Positions 35,037 through 46,082 of a stretch of DNA of 64,000 nucleotides are shown here, in pieces. Each line of letters begins with the position of its first letter. Positions within the stretch are counted from its first letter, which is position 1. Source of the stretch: Mesorhabditis belari (lineage: Eukaryota; Nematoda; Chromadorea; Rhabditida; Rhabditidae); NCBI GenBank assembly GCA_958450365.1, contig CAUEEP010000737.1, positions 1,725,501 to 1,789,500 on the forward strand. The letters run 5' to 3'. The position numbers were made by a program, and so were the translations under genes. The notes under the pieces are model-generated. The model saw nothing but the letters and a program-made list of their open reading frames with translations, did no database searches and was not told the DNA's origin.

Positions 35037-36278
35037 TTAGGTTGTCCAGTTATGAATGCGCGCCTGCTCTTGAACAGTGTACCTTAGGGCTATACAATTT
35101 TATCAAACCCTATTCTCTATATGTTGTTCAAGATTTCTTATTTATTACAACTTTTCGTGTTTTTGACGTTAAACTAATTCATTTTTGATTTAATTTCCGT
35201 GTTTAAATGACCGAGACGAAGTTTGCCAGTCTTTGGTATGACTTCAAATTGGGCAAAATGCCATTGAATCCCATCGGATCTGCAAAGTATTTGGCGAAGA
35301 TGCTATTTCGGTCGCCGATGGTTTCAACGATTTCGAGTAGCTACCGAATCTTTGGAAGACGAAGAACCACCAACGACGACCTCCTGCGATCGATAATGCA
35401 GTACTGAAGCAGGCGCGATAGAAATGGATCCTCGACAAACGACGCGTGAACTTGCAGAAATATTTAGAGTAAGCCCTCAAACCATTTCCGAGCATTTAAA
35501 TCAATTGGGAAACTCAAGCCGACAAGGGAAATGGGTTCCTCACTACTCAGCAAGTGCCACGTAAAGCTACTCGTGTCACTATGGCGGGTATTCTTCTTCG
35601 TTTGGCAAAAAATACTGGGTTTACGATGAAATCCTTACTTGCGATGAAAAATGGATTCAATAGCATGATAATTCACACGAAAACGGCAATAGCAGAACCT
35701 GGTGTGGGAGCCAATACCAACACCAAAACCCGACTTCCTTGACAAGAAAGTAATGCTTACTGTCTGGTGGAATTCCCAAGGCATTGGGCATTTTGAGCTG
35801 CTTAAACCTGGGCACAACAATCACGGGTGACAACGCAGCACAACAATTGGAACGAGTGAACAATGGGTTGCTACGAAAAGGCCTTGATCCTTCAAACATA
35901 AAGTTGATTCAAGATAACGCCCGTCACACACGTTGCAAAGATTGTTCCAGGAAAAACTCGAAGAGTTGGGCTGGGAAACTCTCCCGCATCCGCCATATTC
36001 TCCGGATATTTCTCCTTCGGATTACCATTTAAACTCGCCCAATGCGAAGCCATTTGGCCGAAACCAGTTCAAAGAAGTTCAAGAGGTCGAAAAATGGATA
36101 GCCGACTTCTTTGCCTTAAAACAAGCCACTTCTTACGCGGAGGGAATTCATTGGAAGATGGAAACAAATAATTGTTAACAAATGGTGAATATATTGTTGA
36201 TTGAGCTGTTAGAACTGTTCGTTTTCAATACAAGAGTTCGTTATCCTAAAAACGCGCATTTATAACTGGACAACCTAA
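35037..36278 (+). mobile_element. mariner element B, 1242 bp, TA-flanked
   Basis: The ends TTAGGTTGTCCAGTTATGAA and the complement of ATAACTGGACAACCTAA have a TA on each side. The unoccupied site is visible in the aldolase intron (AATCTAGTTAG near 6825-6830). The transposase is decayed into several frames: MTETKFASLWYDFKLGK at 35207, HTH segment VSPQTISEHLNQLG, GKWVPH, IQDNARHTR, then PPYSPDISPSDYHL. At least four frame breaks, so not active as written. Confidence 0.92.
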
Positions 36279-36347
36279 TAGTTAGTAAACGGAAGAAAAT
36301 CAATCTACTTAGTCCTCGTACTTATCTAATTACTACTATCTATCTAG

Positions 36348-36610
36348 GTCGAAGTACTGTAATATTACTCCACCCCATAATGACGGTGCGGAGCGTTGCG
36401 TAGTCTAGCTTTGAACGAGTTTTTCTCGACACTGGTTTATGCTGCAATGCTCGTTTACGTATCAAAAAATAGCTGAAATTCAGGGCTATTTTTGATACCA
36501 AAGATGCATATTTTGGAAGTACGAGCGCTTTGAAAAATGAAATACTAAAAACTTATGCGACTACGCGACTGTACGAGAGGGGGATGGGGTACTATTCACA
36601 GTATTTACGG
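36348..36610. mobile_element. TA-type MITE, copy 2 (inverted)
   Basis: Reverse orientation relative to 25855-26130. The right end TATTACAG-type ACAGTATTTACGG is followed by TA. The left end is a little eroded (GAAGTACTGTAATATTACTC). Inserted inside the aldolase duplicate; the original locus lacks it. Confidence 0.85.
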
Positions 36611-37599
36611 TACTCTACGCAATCATAGTGTCCTTGCGTGAGTAAATAATTACTCAACAAAGTAAAACTTGCATGAGTAATTTTACTCGATTAATCGACG
36701 TTTTCTCGCCGAGTAACTACAAGCTCGATCCTCTTTACACGTCGAGTAAATTGAATATCTTTAACATTTGACGGAAATTTGCCACCAAATTAGTTAAACG
36801 ACTGAACATCTTTAAAAGAAAACATATATAAGTCAAGCGCTTGTGATTTTTGCAATACTCTTGGCCAAAAGTCACGATAATTTTTGCGAAGTGTACGTTT
36901 TAAAAAGCATGTACTCCCGCGGAGACACACTCCTAATAAGCTGAGAGTAAGAGTTTGAATCCAGATGTGTTTATACTCAGCCATGAGACGGGTCTAATCC
37001 AGAGAACCGAAAGGAGTTTGGTCGGCGTTTCTAAAGCGTTCTAAAGTTATCGTACTCTTCTAGTTTTTAAGGACTTTTTTGTTATTAATTTCTCGGTAAG
37101 TACTCAGTAATATTGGTTCTAACTTCTGAAGTTTTTGTTTGAAAAAAGCTTTGTTTTGTTTTGTTTCAAAAAATTCTTTTTCATAAATTTATTTACAGAA
37201 AGCTTGAGCAACTTAGAATCCTATTCTTTTTCGTTTTTCCATTGCTTCGACATAGTGACAACACTTGCAAACAGTAAAACGAATCGTTTTATAAAGAATG
37301 AAGAGAATGAGAAAGATTGAGATCGATAAGAAAGCGATGACATCGAGAATGATAGACAAACCAGTTGAGCTTGGTTCCGTGTGGGACGAGGTTCTCGAAT
37401 TCGGAAGAATTTCGCTTTGCAAACTTTGAATGAAAGATTCACCGCGTTCAATGCTTTTACAGTAAACCAAGAGGTTCTTTTACCAAGAGGCGCTGAGATC
37501 GTGATCGTAAGACTATTCCTCTTGAGCAAGTAATTACTTGAATAAATTGCGCGCAAATAATCTTTAACCATAGGTAACGCGTCAAGTAAATCTCAAGGA

Positions 37600-37821
37600 C
37601 CGTATTTTCTCTAATAGTAGTGCACCCTGATCCGTCGCCTTCAGTTCCTCGAAATCTCTGAGAACCGCTTATCAGAACCTATCGATGTGGGGTCGGAAAA
37701 TGTAGCTGATGATGAGATCTAGTGGGGGATTAGGAGTATTGAGCTTCTGCAAAACCTTGGAAACCGTAAAATAGCCACCAACTCGGTTCGCTGTGGTGCA
37801 CTACTATTAGAGAAAATACGG
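37600..37821. mobile_element. TA-type MITE, UGT intron family, copy 1
   Basis: The ends CCGTATTTTCTCTAATAGTA and their complement TACTATTAGAGAAAATACGG enclose about 220 bp. Other members: 39093-39311, a truncated copy at 47533-47670 and a right-end fragment at 50162-50286. The copies sit in equivalent introns of both UGT units, so they predate the duplication. Confidence 0.85.
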
Positions 37822-37985
37822 TAATCGTATTGTGCTTTTCGAGTTGTTCAAATAAACAGTTATTACTTTTCTTTGCTTTTGAAAGCTAATAAGTTTACTA
37901 ACTGTTAGCTAAAACCCTCCTAAAACCAATCTAACAAAGAACCAAAAGTTTTTATAAAAAAAGGCAAAAATTTAACTCAAACAAA

Positions 37986-38057
37986 GGTCGAACTTGCTGC
38001 CTAACTGCTGTTCGCTTTAGAGACAAGCGCGCAAGCCACTCGGCTACCCGGCCAGCA
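37986..38057 (-). other. tRNA-like sequence, degenerate
   Basis: On the minus strand GGTAGCCGAGTGGCTTGCGC resembles an A box. A perfect 5-bp stem CGCTT/AAGCG closes a 7-nt loop GTCTCTA (apparent anticodon CTC), and AAGTTCGACC resembles a B box. The acceptor ends do not pair, so this is probably a tRNA-derived pseudogene. It lies in a UGT intron in copy 1; copy 2 keeps only traces near 47675. Confidence 0.35.
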
Positions 38058-39092
38058 GTGAATGATGATAGTTTCCCTTTAGATTACTCGGAAGGACCCA
38101 AATCTAGTCGTAATTCAGTTGAGTAGAAGTAGTGAATGTTGCTGAAATAAAATCTTCAAACCTGAAATTCGGCCAAGAAATCGGTCCATTTCAAGAGCAA
38201 TTCGTCGAGTTTGATCGGCTTCTTTCGAACCATGTCCGAGATTCGTTTCGCTACGTTAGCGTATCTGAGAATTTGCAATGGCGCGAATAATACGAACGAA
38301 GAAAATTTAGCTTTAAACTGCATGCTTTTTTATTGCCAAGCATCTCGTTGAGTGCTGTTTTGCAGGGTTTCCGCAGAGAGGCCAGTTTGACAACCAATTT
38401 ATCCCAAAACCTGAATGTTCTAAGATTAAAAGATAAGCCTGAATATTGTATCTAGATATATCTAGACATAGTTTTAAATGTAAATAAATGTAATAGTGGC
38501 TTTTCATGTCCCAGCTCACCCAATTGTTCGGCTCCTTTCAGCGTTTTTCGGTTGATCGCCAAACAAAGGGATCGTCATGATCGGTTGACCGCTCGTTCAA
38601 AAGCCTCCTAAAGCTGAAAATAATAAAAAAGAAAGTGAAAAAACTTCCTCATCATATCTATATAGGTACTTAATTTATATAAATATACAGTTATTGGAAT
38701 CATTTTCTCATTTAAACCTGGACACTATTGTATCCACCGTGCGGAGATCCAGCCAACCGTTTTCGGGTGCTGCTGAAATGGTAAGACTGGCTTTAAAAAC
38801 GCTTATTTATTACATTTTATAATGTAAATTTTATAAAGTGCTATAAATCCAATACTGTAACTCACTTAGTAAATCATTCTGCGGCAACCATTTGTGGAGG
38901 TGAACGTTTTTCGGGCGGAAACTTTCCATAGTCATTTCCCTCGTATCGAAGAATGAACTCGCCAGTCGGGGAAACTGCCGAAAGCTGTCATGAATGCTTC
39001 CCAAAGGGTTTTGAGGTAATTTTGACGGAACACAATAGTATCTCACATTATTCTTAAACCGAATTAGCTAGGATTGGATAGGATCTACAACT

Positions 39093-39311
39093 AACGTATT
39101 TTCTCTAATAGTAGTGCACCCCGGCTGAGCGAGTTGGTGACTTATTTTTCGGTTTCCAAGCTTTTGCAGAAGCTCAACACTCAAATCCCCCATTAGATCA
39201 CATGGTCAGCTACATTTTCCGACCCACACATCGATAGGTTCTGATAAGCGCTTTTCGAGATTTCGAGGAATTTAGGCGCCGCTAAGGGTGCACTACTATA
39301 AGAGAAATACG
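39093..39311. mobile_element. TA-type MITE, UGT intron family, copy 2
   Basis: Same ends as 37600-37821 (CGTATTTTCTCTAATAGTAG to ACTATAAGAGAAATACG), inverted interior. Lies between two C-terminal exons of UGT copy 1. Confidence 0.8.
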
Positions 39312-41238
39312 ATGTATGATCTGGACTTGGGCCTCGGCCTGCACGGCACACATAGGCTATTAGTGATCTTGCTCACGGCTACTTTGTTTCTGCTTATGGC
39401 TCAGGCTCAGGCCTATAGCATACCCTTTCTTGTTTTGGCTATAGTTAAAAGATAGAATTTTTCTTCTTTACCTTCCAATTCTGTGGCATCAACTCCATTC
39501 GAGTGACCGAGCCGAACGTGAACACGACAACGCCTTTCTTCGATTTGTCGACAATCGTTTGAAACTCCCTGAATATTCAATGATTGCACAAAAAACTTGA
39601 AAGACATTACAATAATATTAGAGTTTTTGGCTTCTCCAATGGTTTTCGCATCTTTAAATTGCAGTCCCACACCGCCGATGTTGACCACTTTGTGCAGGGT
39701 GGGACGAAATTGCCATCCTCTCATAGAGCTCATTTGTGTTCACCATCACTAATGGGGACTGAAATTTCGATGTTCAAATTGCTCAATAATAAATATTTTA
39801 GTGTTAAGCTCAAGAATACCCAGTAAAATCCTTTACGGGATAAGATTCAAAATTTGTCACCTGTTTTGACAACTCGATAAGATCGGGGGAAGTTGGGTCG
39901 ACGTGTTTCCGGAAAAATCGCACGTTTGCTCGAGTTAGGGATCATGCTGGAAATCTTTGAATTTAAAATACAATTTCAACATTTTGATGTATACCTGGGA
40001 TAAATGGCCCTGAAAAGCCAATGTCCTGGCAAGCAGAAACTCTTCGATCGCTCGTAGAAGTTCATCTTTGAGCCGGGCTTCCATCATCATTGCTTAAAGA
40101 TCGTTTAATATTTCAGAATCTATTATTGTTTAAAGAACACCCTTTCTGGCACACGAAAAACCACCCAAGTCCAATGAATAAGTCCGCAGAAAGGGATGGG
40201 GTATTCCGCAAGAGGAAACCCCGAGAAAAGAAATCGGTATTCGATACCATCCCCAACCTCCGACACACCAACCACCCATATTCCGGACCAATAACTAAAA
40301 AAATTAACATCCATCCACCGATATTTACATAGATTCAAATCTCCAAATTTGCAATTAAAATCCTAAACAAACCCTTTGCAACCCACGCGGCGTATAGCTG
40401 GGGAATGAGTGGAACACCGATCGCAGCGGGCCACCCAATCCATCATAAGTCCCGAGTTCAGCCAAAACCAGCCTTTCACCTAGATAACGATTACAGTGTA
40501 TCAAATCATTATCACTTACCCCAGCTATGTGATTTAATCCGATCGGGCAGTAGTCATACTAAATGTTCAAAGTTTCGAATTCACAAACGCAACTCTTTTC
40601 AACTCAACCATATGCGTGAGAAGACGACCTCGAACTTCTCATCTTTTAAACCACTGCAGGAATTCCTTGTTTTGGACCACTTCTGGAAAAGTTGGAGTGA
40701 GAATGAGTAATGTGTTTTCTAATATAAAAGGTCTATGTTTGTGAAAACTATTGTAATCAAGTCGTAATTTCCCATATTCGATCAGCCTGATTTTAGTTTC
40801 ATTCAATGAACCTTGTGATCTCCATCGAAAGACCCTAGAATCGGGTTAACTGAACGGTTTGACTACGATAGTTTTCGCAAATAGATCAGTTAAGCGGATT
40901 AAAACATGACCTAGCTACCGTAAATCGTAACCTTGGCCCGAGAATTTTATCGGCCTGGATCAACAGGGCCATGCCCCGGCTTGGCCGGTTTATCAGCTTT
41001 ACAGCCGGCCCTAAGGTAGGTCAGGTCAGGTCACCACCCTAACCCCCGGCCTTGGTCTATTATAGCTTATATCTTGTAAGACCAGCCCTAAGCAATAAGT
41101 TTTTAATAAAAATTTCAACTTACTCTCGCACTTGATTCAGTCATCGCTAGACTCATCTTGGACATCATTTTCCTCTGCCGGGCGTCCCAGTAATCGATAC
41201 ATCCTAAAAGAATTCGTATAAAAGTAGTCATTAAAATA

Positions 41239-42874
41239 CAGTGGTCCACAAAAGTAATGCCCCATTGCCATCCAACAGTATGTTTTGTAAGGAAATCTTG
41301 CAAAATTGACATTTCAGAAAAAGAGTAGGGTATTTTTATCTACCTATAAGACTCTACTTTTCAAGAATATAAGATTTATCCGTATACATTAAAACAAAAT
41401 AAAATATAAAACAAAACCAATAAGTTACTTAAAAATTAGCTCCGCAAAAGTAATGCCCCATTTGCAAAGAATTAACACAACTTTTTAAAATCAATACTTC
41501 GATGGTCCTCCTTTTGCTTTTATTACTTCATTGAGTCGATCCGGCATGGAATCCACGAGATTCTTCAAAAGACTTTGGGGGATGATGGCCCAGAGAAATT
41601 GAATGTGAACCCATAAGGCAGCCTTCGAATCGAATTTCTTTCCCTTGAGTCGCGGCTCCACAAATGACCGGAGATGCTCGATAACATTGATATCCGGTGA
41701 GTAGGGAGGCGGATTGATCAATTTGACTCGATTTGCCGCAAACCAGCCCGGAAGTCGTGCTCGTGTACCATTTTGAAGAGTCACCACCGTTCCCATCATG
41801 AGCCTTGACTTGTGTTTCGGGTCGTTGCCCTGGCAGAGCATTCATCCAAGAGGCATCGTCTGTGTGGCAAAAGGCAGCATTTGGGTCTCCATAATGTTCG
41901 TGTAAGCCACATCATTCATCGTTGAGTTGACGTGAACTAATGGACCTACTGAAGTTCGTGACATCGCTTCTAAAGGAAAACAGTCAGGTAACAAAATACG
42001 AAAAAGGATCTTACCCCAACACATTATGTTGCCTCCATTGAATTTCACCGTAGGCCGAATATACTTGAGTGTGTATCGCTTTCCAGTCGGCCGCCGAATA
42101 AGATGGTTTCCGTCCGCGTGAAATAAATTGATTTTTGTCACATCGCTAAATAGCACTTTCGCCCAATCACTTATTGTCCAACTTCGGTAGGTCCGTGCAA
42201 AATCCAGGCGCTGCTTCCGGTGCTTAGAATTCATCAGAGGTTTACGGGCAGCCCATCTTGCATATAATCCAGCCTGAATTAATCGTCGTTTGATCGTTTC
42301 CGACGAAACAATCTTGCTAAATTGATCACTCATCATTTGGCTTCCATCGGTTGTTGTTTTGCTCGGATCGTTTTTCACCATTCTGGTCACGGCTTGATCT
42401 TCTTTTGTGGTTGTGATTGGTCGTCGGCCACTCTTGAGGCCTCGATGAAGGTTTTTGCCGACTTTTGATTGAGAAAAAAGGCGGCGCACTGTCCATATCG
42501 AGCAATTGAAGAGGTTGACCACACCCTTCTCCCGCATTCCATATTCCCGGGCCTTAGCGATTTGGAGCTTCTTCGGAGTGTCAAGATTTTTCATGTCAGC
42601 AATCTAAATAATACAATAGAATACATTTAATGTTCATAGAAGGAGAAATAAAAAGAATAATCATGAAAACGATCAATGGGGCATTACTTTTGTGGAGCTA
42701 ATTTTAGGGGTAAGTGCACTCTTCGACATCGATCTTTTGTTTGGAAGGATCTCAATCAAAAAAAATTCAGTTATTTAACAACTAGAATTTCTAAAGTATT
42801 TTAAAAGAAAAATATAGATTTTAAACATATGTTTTCAGGAGGAATTTTGCAAAAAATACTTTTGTGGACCACTG
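41239..42874 (-). mobile_element. Tc1-like element with IR/DR ends, 1636 bp
   Basis: The terminal repeats CAGTGGTCCACAAAAGTA are flanked by TA (41237-41238, 42875-42876). Near-copies of the CCACAAAAGTAATGCCCCAT core recur about 200 bp inside each end (41440-41462 and about 42668-42700). This gives two putative transposase sites per end, the IR/DR arrangement. UGT copy 2 has the empty site near 52165-52170. Confidence 0.93.
41491..42594 (-). CDS. Tc1-family transposase with one intron
   Basis: Cut-and-paste DDE transposase, about 350 aa. The N terminus is an HTH pair (MKNLDTPKKLQIAKAREYG; NLFNCSIWTVRRLF). Core motifs are VLFSDVTKINLFHADG (first D), GGNIMCWG, then QGNDPKHKSR (second D) and PPYSPDINVIEHL (third acidic, E), the D,D34E type. 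A 45-nt intron (GTAAGATCC to TTTCCTTTAG, near 41970-42015) restores the frame after MCWG. Near 41843, the frame moves by one base between the LG of ...TMPLG and the NDPKHK block, so one further break is present. It is the best preserved transposase in the window. Confidence 0.85.
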
Positions 42875-43264
42875 TATAAATATATAAATAAAATATAAGT
42901 AAAGCAGAAATATAAAATAGAAATATAAATAAAATAGTATTCGCCGCTTAATAAATGAACTGTACCTCGAAAATCATCTCCGATTGCTCTTTCTCCCACT
43001 CATCGATGTTCACACCGGCAACCATTGCGTCGACGGTTTTGACTAAAGAGTGGATAAAATCTTGAAAGATTAGCAATAGATTAGAAATAGATTAGAAATA
43101 TTTACTTTTTATCCTTGGATCGATCTCGATTTTCACCTTTTTCTTGTCGAACGGGCGAATCATGACCATTGTGATCGAATGATTCGCTTGGAGAAGCGTC
43201 TCGGCGACTCGTTTGTTGAAAATGATCTAGATTTAGAAAGTTTTAAAAAAATGGTTAAAATTGG

Positions 43265-43650
43265 GGGAGTGGGACAAGTGCGACCTTTTTTTGCGCACCC
43301 GGACATTTGCGCACCTTTTTTTCCGCACTTAGCCCATTAGCGCACCTTTTTTCGCGTTTTAAAAAAGCTCTAAAAAGCTTATATTAACCAATTTCTATTC
43401 CAAAAGTTGTTTTTCTAGGTAATTTTAGGGCGTAGAAACGAAATTTTGACATATCAGAGCTTGTGGAAACAAGCGGACGGAGTTATACAAAGAGAAAAAT
43501 CGACAATTTTCTGTAATTTGATCTAGCCGTTTTGTCTTTCAAATTGCTTTTTTAAAACGCGAAAAAAGGTGTGCTAATGGGCAAGGTGCGGAAAAAAAGG
43601 TGCGCAAATGTCCGGGTGCGCAAAAAAAAGGTCGCATTTGTCCTACTCCC
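43265..43650. mobile_element. hAT-type MITE in UGT intron, 8-bp TSD
   Basis: The ends GGGAGTGGGACAAGTGCGAC and the complement of GTCGCATTTGTCCTACTCCC are flanked by AAAATTGG on both sides (43257-43264, 43651-43658). UGT copy 2 has one AAAATTGG (52525-52532) and no insert. The arms include GCGCACC, CGGACATTTGCGCACC and TTAGCCCATTAGCGCACC blocks. The centre differs from the 7141/31896 pair. Confidence 0.93.
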
Positions 43651-44493
43651 AAAATTGGTTTAAAATTGATTCTAATCTGTCAATCTTCTGAAATTAGATA
43701 CTTTTTTAAAAGACAAAAACTTTTTAAAAAGTTAAAAGACAAAAACTAGGTAAAAAAAAGTGCTCTTTGGTACTTCTAAAGAGAAACAAATCCAACAAAT
43801 CAAAACAAATATTACCAGCGCTCTTTAGACTCGTTTAAACAAGAGTTTAAATCTTAAAAAGAGACCAACTGCTTTTAAAAAAAATTAAAATTTCAAACTT
43901 TAGAACATTGTACCTGACTATTCGCCATCTCCAATAACACGATGCCGATCTTGGCCGAATGAGCGATCGAAAGAAGGCAAAACAATGGCAAGAGTAGACG
44001 CATTTCTCCTAAAATGGTAAAAATGGTAAAAGAAATGTTTTAAAATAAACAGAATATCTAAAAAAAAGCAGTTCAGGGGTCAAATCGGGCCAAGTGCTTT
44101 CAATGAATGGATTCGATGCTCTTTTGCACGTTCTGATAAGACTTTTTGTCTCAAAAAGCAAAAGAAACAAGAGGAAAAGAGAAAAGTTTTGATAAAGTCA
44201 GAAGTCAGAAGTTAGAAATCAGAAATTAGAGCAGGATTATATATTCAATTCTATATTCGTAAACCTAAAAAGTTAGTTGGCTATCATCTTAAATGAATTT
44301 CACTGAAAAATGAGAGATATAGTCGTAAAATTTGTTTGAAACGGGTTTATCTTGTCTAGAAATTGAATTTCTGAGTTAAGAATTTGGGGTTTTTAACCTT
44401 TTACATTAAATTGACTCATTGAAAATTAGTGAAATTTGTCTAAATTTTATAATTTTTTGTAAATATTCAATCAAGAAAATAACTGGTGGTTAG

Positions 44494-45249
44494 GGGAGTG
44501 GGACAAATGCTACCTTTTTTTTTGCGCACCTTGCCGTTTGCGTCAAGAAAGTGGGCAAGAGTGATGTTGTAACTCAAAGGATTTCTTTGAGCTGTGTATG
44601 CGTCGCTTGAAATCGAACATTCCACAATTTCTTTTAGGCTTTCCCTTATTTGGTCTTCGAGTCTACCGATCGTTGAATTTTGTATGGTCTCGATCGTATA
44701 CTTTTTTTTGTAGTAAATACATTTTTATAAACCTTTTTCGACCAGGTATTTTGATATTTTGCGCATTAAACCATGCTTTCCACCTTTTGCTACGACTAAG
44801 CTGAGTAATGGAGATATTAGTTTCGGCCATAGCTAGTGTCAAAAGCGTATCGTTTTTCCTAGAAAAGACGGTCATTTAAAAAATTTATATCACTAACAAT
44901 GCCATTTGCACATTTGCATCTGCACCTTCAGTCATTTCTACAACGTTTGCTATAGTGTTATCGCGGTGAATTTCTGCCGCTGTCCACTCCACCAGATGCT
45001 CTGACTGGCTTAAGGTTTGCAAAAATAAAGTAAATCTACTTTTAGATGATGTTTCATGGCGTAGAGGGCGCTAATGGCATAGTTTGCAACTGCGTTTCTG
45101 GGGCATAGATTGCATTGCGCTCGAGTCTCTTTATTGCTCACATCTACATACTTTGACATAAAATCCCAGGCTAGTGAGGGCATTTTAGGTTTACGCGAAG
45201 GGGTTGCGGAAGTCTGAAAATGATTTATAAGCGTAAAGGCAACTATCAC
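44494..45249 (-). mobile_element. hAT-like fragment with BED zinc finger
   Basis: On the minus strand, a BED-type finger (LAWDFMSKYVDVSNKET, QCNLCPRNA, ALYAMKHHLK) starts near 45249. An intact linker follows (HLVEWTAAEIHRDNTIANVV, MTEGADANVQ), then LTLAMAETNISITQLSRSKR and NIKIPGRKRF, the hAT N-terminal layout. The catalytic RNase-H part with its DDE residues is absent. The fragment runs to 44494, where GGGAGTGGGACAAATGCTAC matches the ends of the hAT-type MITEs at 7141, 31896 and 43265. A deleted hAT copy is the simplest reading. Confidence 0.75.
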
Positions 45250-45835
45250 TAGAATTTACCCCATCTTAGAATATGCTTCTATTGTTTGGTCTCCCCCGCG
45301 CACAAGTCTTTATTGAACGCTTGGAGAAAATTCAGAGGAGGTTCACAAAAGTCGCTTTATGGAAAATTGACTATTCTAAATATTCTAGCTTAACTTATGA
45401 GGAAAGACTTGCTTTTTTTGAACTAAAAACTTTACAGCATCGTCGCTTTGTCATTGATTTAGTCGAAACTTTCAAAATCCTCCGTTGTAAACAGATTAGC
45501 CCTTTGTTTATAGACTTTTTCAAATTTAAACCGCGGTCAGGGCCCAGAAGTGGCTCTTTCCTTTTGCAAATTCCCTTTGCTTCCAATGCCTCTTTATCAA
45601 ATTCATTTCCCGTTAGAGCCGCTAGATTATGGAACTTGCTCCCAAACGACATACGAGAAATTCAGTCGCTTTTCATATTCAAGAAACGTATCGATGCTTT
45701 AGATCTAGTGGCTCTTTGCCGTAAGTAATTGGCTTATTGATTTCAGTATGTATTGTATGATTAAGTATCACTGTGCATTTCTCTATGATTTCTTTCACTT
45801 TATCGTTTGAATAAAGTATTATTATTCCTGGGAGA
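45249..45835 (+). mobile_element. 3' end of a non-LTR retrotransposon
   Basis: A 5'-truncated piece of a LINE reverse-transcriptase C terminus. ILEYASIVWSPP is followed by FIERLEKIQRRFTK after a one-base frame shift near 45298. Then LTYEERLAFFELKTLQHRR, DLVETFKILRCKQISP, SNSFPVRAARLWNLLPNDI and FKKRIDAL, ending near 45728. A short 3' tail ends in AATAAAGTATTATTATTC. This order (LEYAS.VWSP, LE..QRRFTK, Y..RL, ARLWN.LP) is the CR1/Jockey-type C-terminal pattern. Confidence 0.85.
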
Positions 45836-46012
45836 AGCATCCATTTTCTCTCACAATCACACGGTTTTCTACGCAACACTCTAAATAGTAGGAATTATCA
45901 ATTTAACCTGTTTGAAAAAGAGAAAAAACAAAAAGTTATGGAAAGAACAATAGAAAAAATGCGCAAGATTTTAATGTACATTTGCATTTGAAAAATTTGC
46001 TGACGCAAAGCA

Positions 46013-46080
46013 TAGGGTTACGGTAGCTTATCTTCGGCGCGCGCTTTTTAGAAAACGCGTTGTCTGCAAGGGACACACTC
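46013..46080. mobile_element. Right-end fragment of the GAGTGTGT MITE
   Basis: GTTACGGTAGCTTATCTTCG through AAAACGCGTTGTCTGCAAGG to GGACACACTC, followed by TA, matches the right arm of 9684-9922. It borders the Tc3-like element directly. Confidence 0.7.
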
Positions 46081-46082
46081 TA

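Larger units (their letters stand above)
34953..36880. repeat. Dispersed duplicate of an aldolase exon/intron segment
   Basis: Matches 6752-7565 of the threonine aldolase gene: GATCGGCCAGCTCGCGAACA, then the splice acceptor, GAAAACAACTAGCAGTCG, GTTAGTAAACGGAAG, the TATCTATC run, the GAGTAA-rich block and GAATATCTTTAA. The copy starts inside an aldolase exon and is not itself a gene. It holds two insertions the original lacks (mariner 35037-36278, MITE 36348-36610) and lacks the hAT-type MITE that the original has at 7141-7530. Confidence 0.92.
37213..44003 (-). pseudogene. UDP-glycosyltransferase copy 1, frame-broken
   Basis: Membrane-bound ER enzyme that transfers sugar from UDP-sugars to small lipophilic molecules. 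Exon 1 (43917-44003) encodes a signal peptide, MRLLLPLFCLLSIAHSAK. Then come IIFNKRVAETLLQANHSITM (exon ending at 43227), VAGVNIDEWEKEQSE, VMVNTNELYE, KVVNIGGVGLQFKD and VVVFTFGSVTRMELMPQNW. WLPQNDLL and QHPKTVGWIS follow, with HGGYNSVQ only after a frame shift. Then TIPLFGDQPKNA, NVAKRISDMVRKKPIKLD, and a C-terminal TM anchor, VIAFLSISIFLILFILYK, with a basic tail. The N-terminal half is good. The sugar-binding half has several single-base breaks (e.g. near 40640, 38940, 38735, 38595). It hosts a Tc1-like element, a hAT-type MITE and two TA MITEs in introns. Decay or assembly error cannot be told apart. Confidence 0.8.
37115..44492. repeat. Tandem duplication unit 1 (UGT locus)
   Basis: Matches 47090-53713 in the same orientation over exons, introns and flanks, from about TTCTGAAGTTTTTGTTT at the left to AACTGGTGGTTAG at the right. 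The match stops exactly where a hAT-type end begins at 44494. Differences are mostly private transposon insertions and small indels. Confidence 0.9.

Noticed and set aside
40405..40710. 101-codon plus-strand open frame
   Set aside because: It is antisense to UGT exons of copy 1; the UGT reading on the minus strand has clear family motifs.
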